64,000 nt of DNA, from positions 4,154,001 to 4,218,000 of the forward strand of contig CP131915.1 in assembly GCA_030704225.1 (NCBI GenBank), read 5' to 3'. The position numbers and the translations under genes were made by a program. The notes under the pieces are model-generated. The model searched no databases and was not told the DNA's origin. It was given only the letters and a program-made list of their open reading frames with translations. Source of the stretch: Kosakonia sp. H02. GTDB taxonomy: Bacteria; Pseudomonadota; Gammaproteobacteria; Enterobacterales; Enterobacteriaceae. The stretch's first letter is position 1, and each line of letters opens with the position of its first letter. Positions 61,007-64,000 of this stretch are shown here, one piece after another.

Positions 61007-62974
61007 ATGGGGCTGTTTTCCATCGCCAGCCAGCATCTGCGCTTTGCCGTCAAGCTGGCCTTCGCTATTGTGCTGGCGCTGTTTGTCGGTTTTCACTTTC
61101 AGCTTGAAACCCCGCGCTGGGCGGTGTTGACCGCGGCGATTGTCGCCGCCGGCCCGGCGTTTGCTGCCGGCGGCGAGCCCTATTCCGGGGCGATTCGCTA
61201 TCGCGGGATGCTGCGTATTGTCGGCACATTCATCGGTTGTATTGCCGGGCTGACCATCATCATTATGCTGATCCGCACGCCGCTGTTGATGTTGCTTGTT
61301 TCCTGTATCTGGGCGGGCTTCTGTACCTGGGTTTCTTCGCTGGTGCGCGTTGAAAACTCCTACGCCTGGGGGCTGGCGGGTTACACCGCGTTAATTATCG
61401 TCATTACCATCCAGACGGAGCCGCTGCTGGCGCCGCAATTTGCCGTCGAGCGTTGCAGTGAAATTGTGATTGGTATTCTCTGCGCTATTGTCGCCGACCT
61501 GCTGTTCTCACCGCGTTCGATAAAACAGGAGATTGACCGCGAGCTGGACAGCTTGCTGGTGGCGCATTATCAACTGATGCAGTTATGCATCAAACATGGT
61601 GACGGCGAAGAGGTGGATAAAGCCTGGGCGGCGCTGGTTCGCCGCACCACTGCGCTGGAGGGGATGCGCAGCAACCTGAAGATTGAATCTTCCCGCTGGG
61701 GGCGCGCCAACCGCCGCCTGAAAGTGATCAATACCTTATCGCTGACCCTGATTACGCAGGCCTGTGAAACCTATCTGATTCAGAACACGCGCCCGGAGCT
61801 TATCACCAGCACATTTCGTGAGCTGTTCGATGAACCGGTCGAGACGGTACAGGAAGTACACAAGCAGTTGAAAAGAATGCGCCGGGCAGTCGCCTGGACC
61901 GGTGAGCGGGATACGCCGATCACGATTTATAGCTGGATAGGCGCGGCGACCCGCTACCTGCTGCTCAAACGCGGCGTGATCAGCAATACCAAAATCAGCG
62001 CCGTGGAAGAAGAGGTGTTGCAGGGCGAAGCGGTGGTGAAGGTGGAATCCGCTGAACGTCATCACGCGATGATTAATTTCTTGCGCACTACGCTGTCGTG
62101 CATGCTTGGCACGCTGTTCTGGTTGTGGACCGGCTGGACTTCCGGCAGCGGGGCGATGGTGATGATCGCGGTGGTGACGTCGCTGGCGATGCGTCTGCCT
62201 AACCCGGTCATGGTGGCGAAAGATTTTGTCTACGGCATGCTGTGGGCGCTGCCGATTGGCTCGCTCTACTTTCTGGTGATCCTGCCCTCGACCCAGCAAA
62301 GCATGTTGCTGCTGTGTATCAGCCTGGCGGTGCTGGCCTTTTTCATCGGCATCGAGGTACAAAAACGGCGCCTGGGTACGCTGGGCACGCTGGCGGGGAC
62401 GATTAACGTGCTGGTGCTCGATAACCCCATGAATTTCCAGTTCGATCAGTTTCTTGATAATGCGCTGGGGCAGATAGTCGGTGTGGTACTGGCGATGGTG
62501 GTGATTTTGCTGGTGCGGGATAACTCCCAGGCGCGCACCGGGCGCACGCTGCTGAACCAGTTTGTGTCGGCGGCGGTTTCGGCAATGACCACCAACACCG
62601 CCCGGCGCAAAGAGAACCATCTGCCCGCGCTCTATCAACAATTGTTTTTATTGTTGAACAAATTCCCCGGCGATGTGGCGAAGTTCCGTCTGGCATTGAC
62701 GCTGATTATTGCCCACCAGCGCCTGCGCGATGCGCCGGTGCCGATCAACGACGATCTTTCGGCGTTCCATCGTCAGTTGCGCCGTACCGCCTCGCAGGTG
62801 ATTTCTGCGGGGTCTGACATGAAACGCCGCCGCTACTTCACGCAATTGCTGGGGGAGCTGGAGGTGTACCAGGAAAAATTGCGTTACTGGAACGCGCCGC
62901 CGCAGGTGACGGAGCCGGTAGGCAGGTTGACGGGCATGTTACATAAGTACCAACATGCGCTAACCAGCAGTTAA
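61007..62974 (+). CDS. aaeB: p-Hydroxybenzoate efflux transporter AaeB
   Basis: 655 aa, the K-12 length. Aromatic acid exporter family (FUSC-like) inner-membrane protein with two blocks of six membrane helices (about 10-160 and 355-510), each followed by a cytoplasmic domain. It acts with AaeA as a relief valve for aromatic carboxylates. It follows aaeA by 5 nt. Confidence 0.96.
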   Translation: MGLFSIASQHLRFAVKLAFAIVLALFVGFHFQLETPRWAVLTAAIVAAGPAFAAGGEPYSGAIRYRGMLRIVGTFIGCIAGLTIIIMLIRTPLLMLLVSCIWAGFCTWVSSLVRVENSYAWGLAGYTALIIVITIQTEPLLAPQFAVERCSEIVIGILCAIVADLLFSPRSIKQEIDRELDSLLVAHYQLMQLCIKHGDGEEVDKAWAALVRRTTALEGMRSNLKIESSRWGRANRRLKVINTLSLTLITQACETYLIQNTRPELITSTFRELFDEPVETVQEVHKQLKRMRRAVAWTGERDTPITIYSWIGAATRYLLLKRGVISNTKISAVEEEVLQGEAVVKVESAERHHAMINFLRTTLSCMLGTLFWLWTGWTSGSGAMVMIAVVTSLAMRLPNPVMVAKDFVYGMLWALPIGSLYFLVILPSTQQSMLLLCISLAVLAFFIGIEVQKRRLGTLGTLAGTINVLVLDNPMNFQFDQFLDNALGQIVGVVLAMVVILLVRDNSQARTGRTLLNQFVSAAVSAMTTNTARRKENHLPALYQQLFLLLNKFPGDVAKFRLALTLIIAHQRLRDAPVPINDDLSAFHRQLRRTASQVISAGSDMKRRRYFTQLLGELEVYQEKLRYWNAPPQVTEPVGRLTGMLHKYQHALTSS

Positions 62975-62982
62975 TGACAAAG

Positions 62983-63008
62983 CCGACGCCAGAAGCGTCG
63001 GTTTTTTT
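62983..63008 (+). terminator. Terminator after aaeB
   Basis: CCGACGC / GCGTCGG 7-bp stem with a 5-nt loop followed by seven Ts, 8 nt past the aaeB stop. Confidence 0.92.
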
Positions 63009-63058
63009 ATGACTATACTTTGGGGAAGAGTCAAAAAAACCGCAGATCAGGAGGACAA

Positions 63059-64000
63059 ATGAGCTCGCAGGCATTGCAGGACAGTGCACTTTTTCAGACC
63101 GGCTATCTGGTCGATGGCGTCTGGAAATCGCTGGATACCACATTTGACGTTCTGAACCCGGCCACTGGCGAAATTGTTGCCAACGTCGCTAAAGCAGGGA
63201 AAAAAGAGACGGAAGAAGCCATTGCTGCCGCCACCCGGGCTTTTCCCGCCTGGCGGGCAAAAACCGCTAAAGAACGCTCAGCCATTCTGTATCGCTGGTA
63301 TGAATTAATCATCGAAAACAAAAGTTGGCTGGGGCGCTTGATGACCACCGAGCAGGGCAAACCCTTGAAAGAAGCTGAAGGCGAAGTGGAATACGCCGCC
63401 AGCTTTATTCAGTGGTTTGCCGAGCAGGCAAAACGCGCCAACGGCGAAATCATTCCGCCCATCAAACCCGGCTCACGTATTCTGGCTACCCGCGAACCGA
63501 TTGGCGTTGTCGCGGCCATTACGCCGTGGAACTTCCCGATGGCAATGCTCACCCGCAAACTGGGCCCGGCGCTGGCGGCAGGCTGTACCGGCGTGATTAA
63601 ACCCGCCAACAATACGCCGCTCAGCGCCTTTGCCTTGCTGACGCTGGCAAAAAAAGCCGGTGTGCCGGATGGCGTGCTCAACGCAGTCGCCGGGAGTACA
63701 TCCGAGATCAGCGATGCCATTATGGCCAGCCATGATGTGCGAAAAATTTCCTTTACCGGTTCGACCGCCGTCGGGAAAACGCTGGTGCGCAACGCCGCAG
63801 AAACGATGAAAAAAGTGTCAATGGAGCTGGGCGGCAACGCGCCTTACATCGTGTTTGAGGATGCCGACATCGATGCTGCGGTGCAGGGAGCCATCGCCAA
63901 TAAATTCCGCAATGCCGGGCAAGTGTGCGTGAGCGTGAACCGTTTTTATATTCATGAATCGGTTTATGACGCCTTTACGCAGAAACTTACCGACGCGGTG
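63059..64000 (+). CDS. Succinate-semialdehyde dehydrogenase-like ALDH, 3' part outside the window
   Basis: 314 codons from the ATG at 63059, open to the window end, preceded by CAGGAGGAC. An NAD(P)-dependent aldehyde dehydrogenase. The cofactor site is TPWNFPMAMLTRKLGPALAAGC, VIKPANNTPLSA and FTGSTAVGKTL. Catalytic Glu is in SMELGGNAPYIV, and catalytic Cys in NAGQVCVSVNRF. The start (FDVLNPATGEIVANV) is closest to GabD/SSADH-type enzymes, but it is not the K-12 gabD orthologue and no gab operon is visible, so the substrate is open. Confidence 0.85.
   Translation, partial: MSSQALQDSALFQTGYLVDGVWKSLDTTFDVLNPATGEIVANVAKAGKKETEEAIAAATRAFPAWRAKTAKERSAILYRWYELIIENKSWLGRLMTTEQGKPLKEAEGEVEYAASFIQWFAEQAKRANGEIIPPIKPGSRILATREPIGVVAAITPWNFPMAMLTRKLGPALAAGCTGVIKPANNTPLSAFALLTLAKKAGVPDGVLNAVAGSTSEISDAIMASHDVRKISFTGSTAVGKTLVRNAAETMKKVSMELGGNAPYIVFEDADIDAAVQGAIANKFRNAGQVCVSVNRFYIHESVYDAFTQKLTDAV

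Overview
This is a chromosomal window from a gammaproteobacterium of the family Enterobacteriaceae. Almost every core gene is recognisable as an Escherichia coli K-12 homologue of the same length. The accessory content (citrate lyase operon with a CitW-type carrier, alpha carbonic anhydrase, msrPQ beside accBC) points to the Enterobacter/Kosakonia/Klebsiella side of the family. The genus cannot be fixed from sequence reading alone.

Layout. 1-2641: the end of a FAD-dependent oxidoreductase meets yggR tail to tail. 2659-5966: yggS-yggT-yggU-rdgB-hemW operon. 6047-7153: a FepE/Wzz-like chain-length regulator, where K-12 has yggM-ansB. 7484-13482: yggN, yggL-trmB, mutY-yggX-mltC, nupG. 13535-23538: a complete citrate fermentation module (citW, a FAH-family enzyme, citC-D-E-F-X-G, and a divergent CitA/CitB-type two-component system) inserted between nupG and speC, which are adjacent in K-12. 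23561-26815: speC, yqgA. 26921-28958: tRNA-Phe, an 89-bp tandem duplication, an N-truncated tyrosine integrase, a truncated IS911-like element, then the last 34 nt of a 5S rRNA gene with its rrn terminator. 29042-33907: the yhdZ-Y-X-W amino-acid ABC transporter with a sigma-54 promoter, and yhdV. 34248-36335: an MHYT-GGDEF-EAL protein. 36501-38113: yhdU, fis, dusB. 38424-46121: cah, prmA, panF, yhdT, accC, accB, aroQ, msrQ, msrP. 46419-53322: csrD, mreBCD, maf, rng. 53379-64000: yhdP, tldD, aaeR, aaeXAB and the start of a succinate-semialdehyde dehydrogenase-like gene.

How the parts fit. Citrate enters through CitW and is split by the CitDEF lyase, which is built and activated by CitC, CitX and CitG. 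No oadGAB oxaloacetate decarboxylase is present, and the FAH-family enzyme sits where oxaloacetate handling would be expected. The yhdWXYZ operon carries a good -24/-12 promoter, as expected for a nitrogen-scavenging system. The most striking structural feature is the join at about 27.0-28.9 kb. Left of it genes run as in K-12 from hemW to pheV. Right of it they run in reverse K-12 order from yhdZ to aaeB. An rrn operon has disappeared from the join except for a 5S tail, so this looks like the breakpoint of a large rearrangement (or, less excitingly, an assembly error at a repeat).
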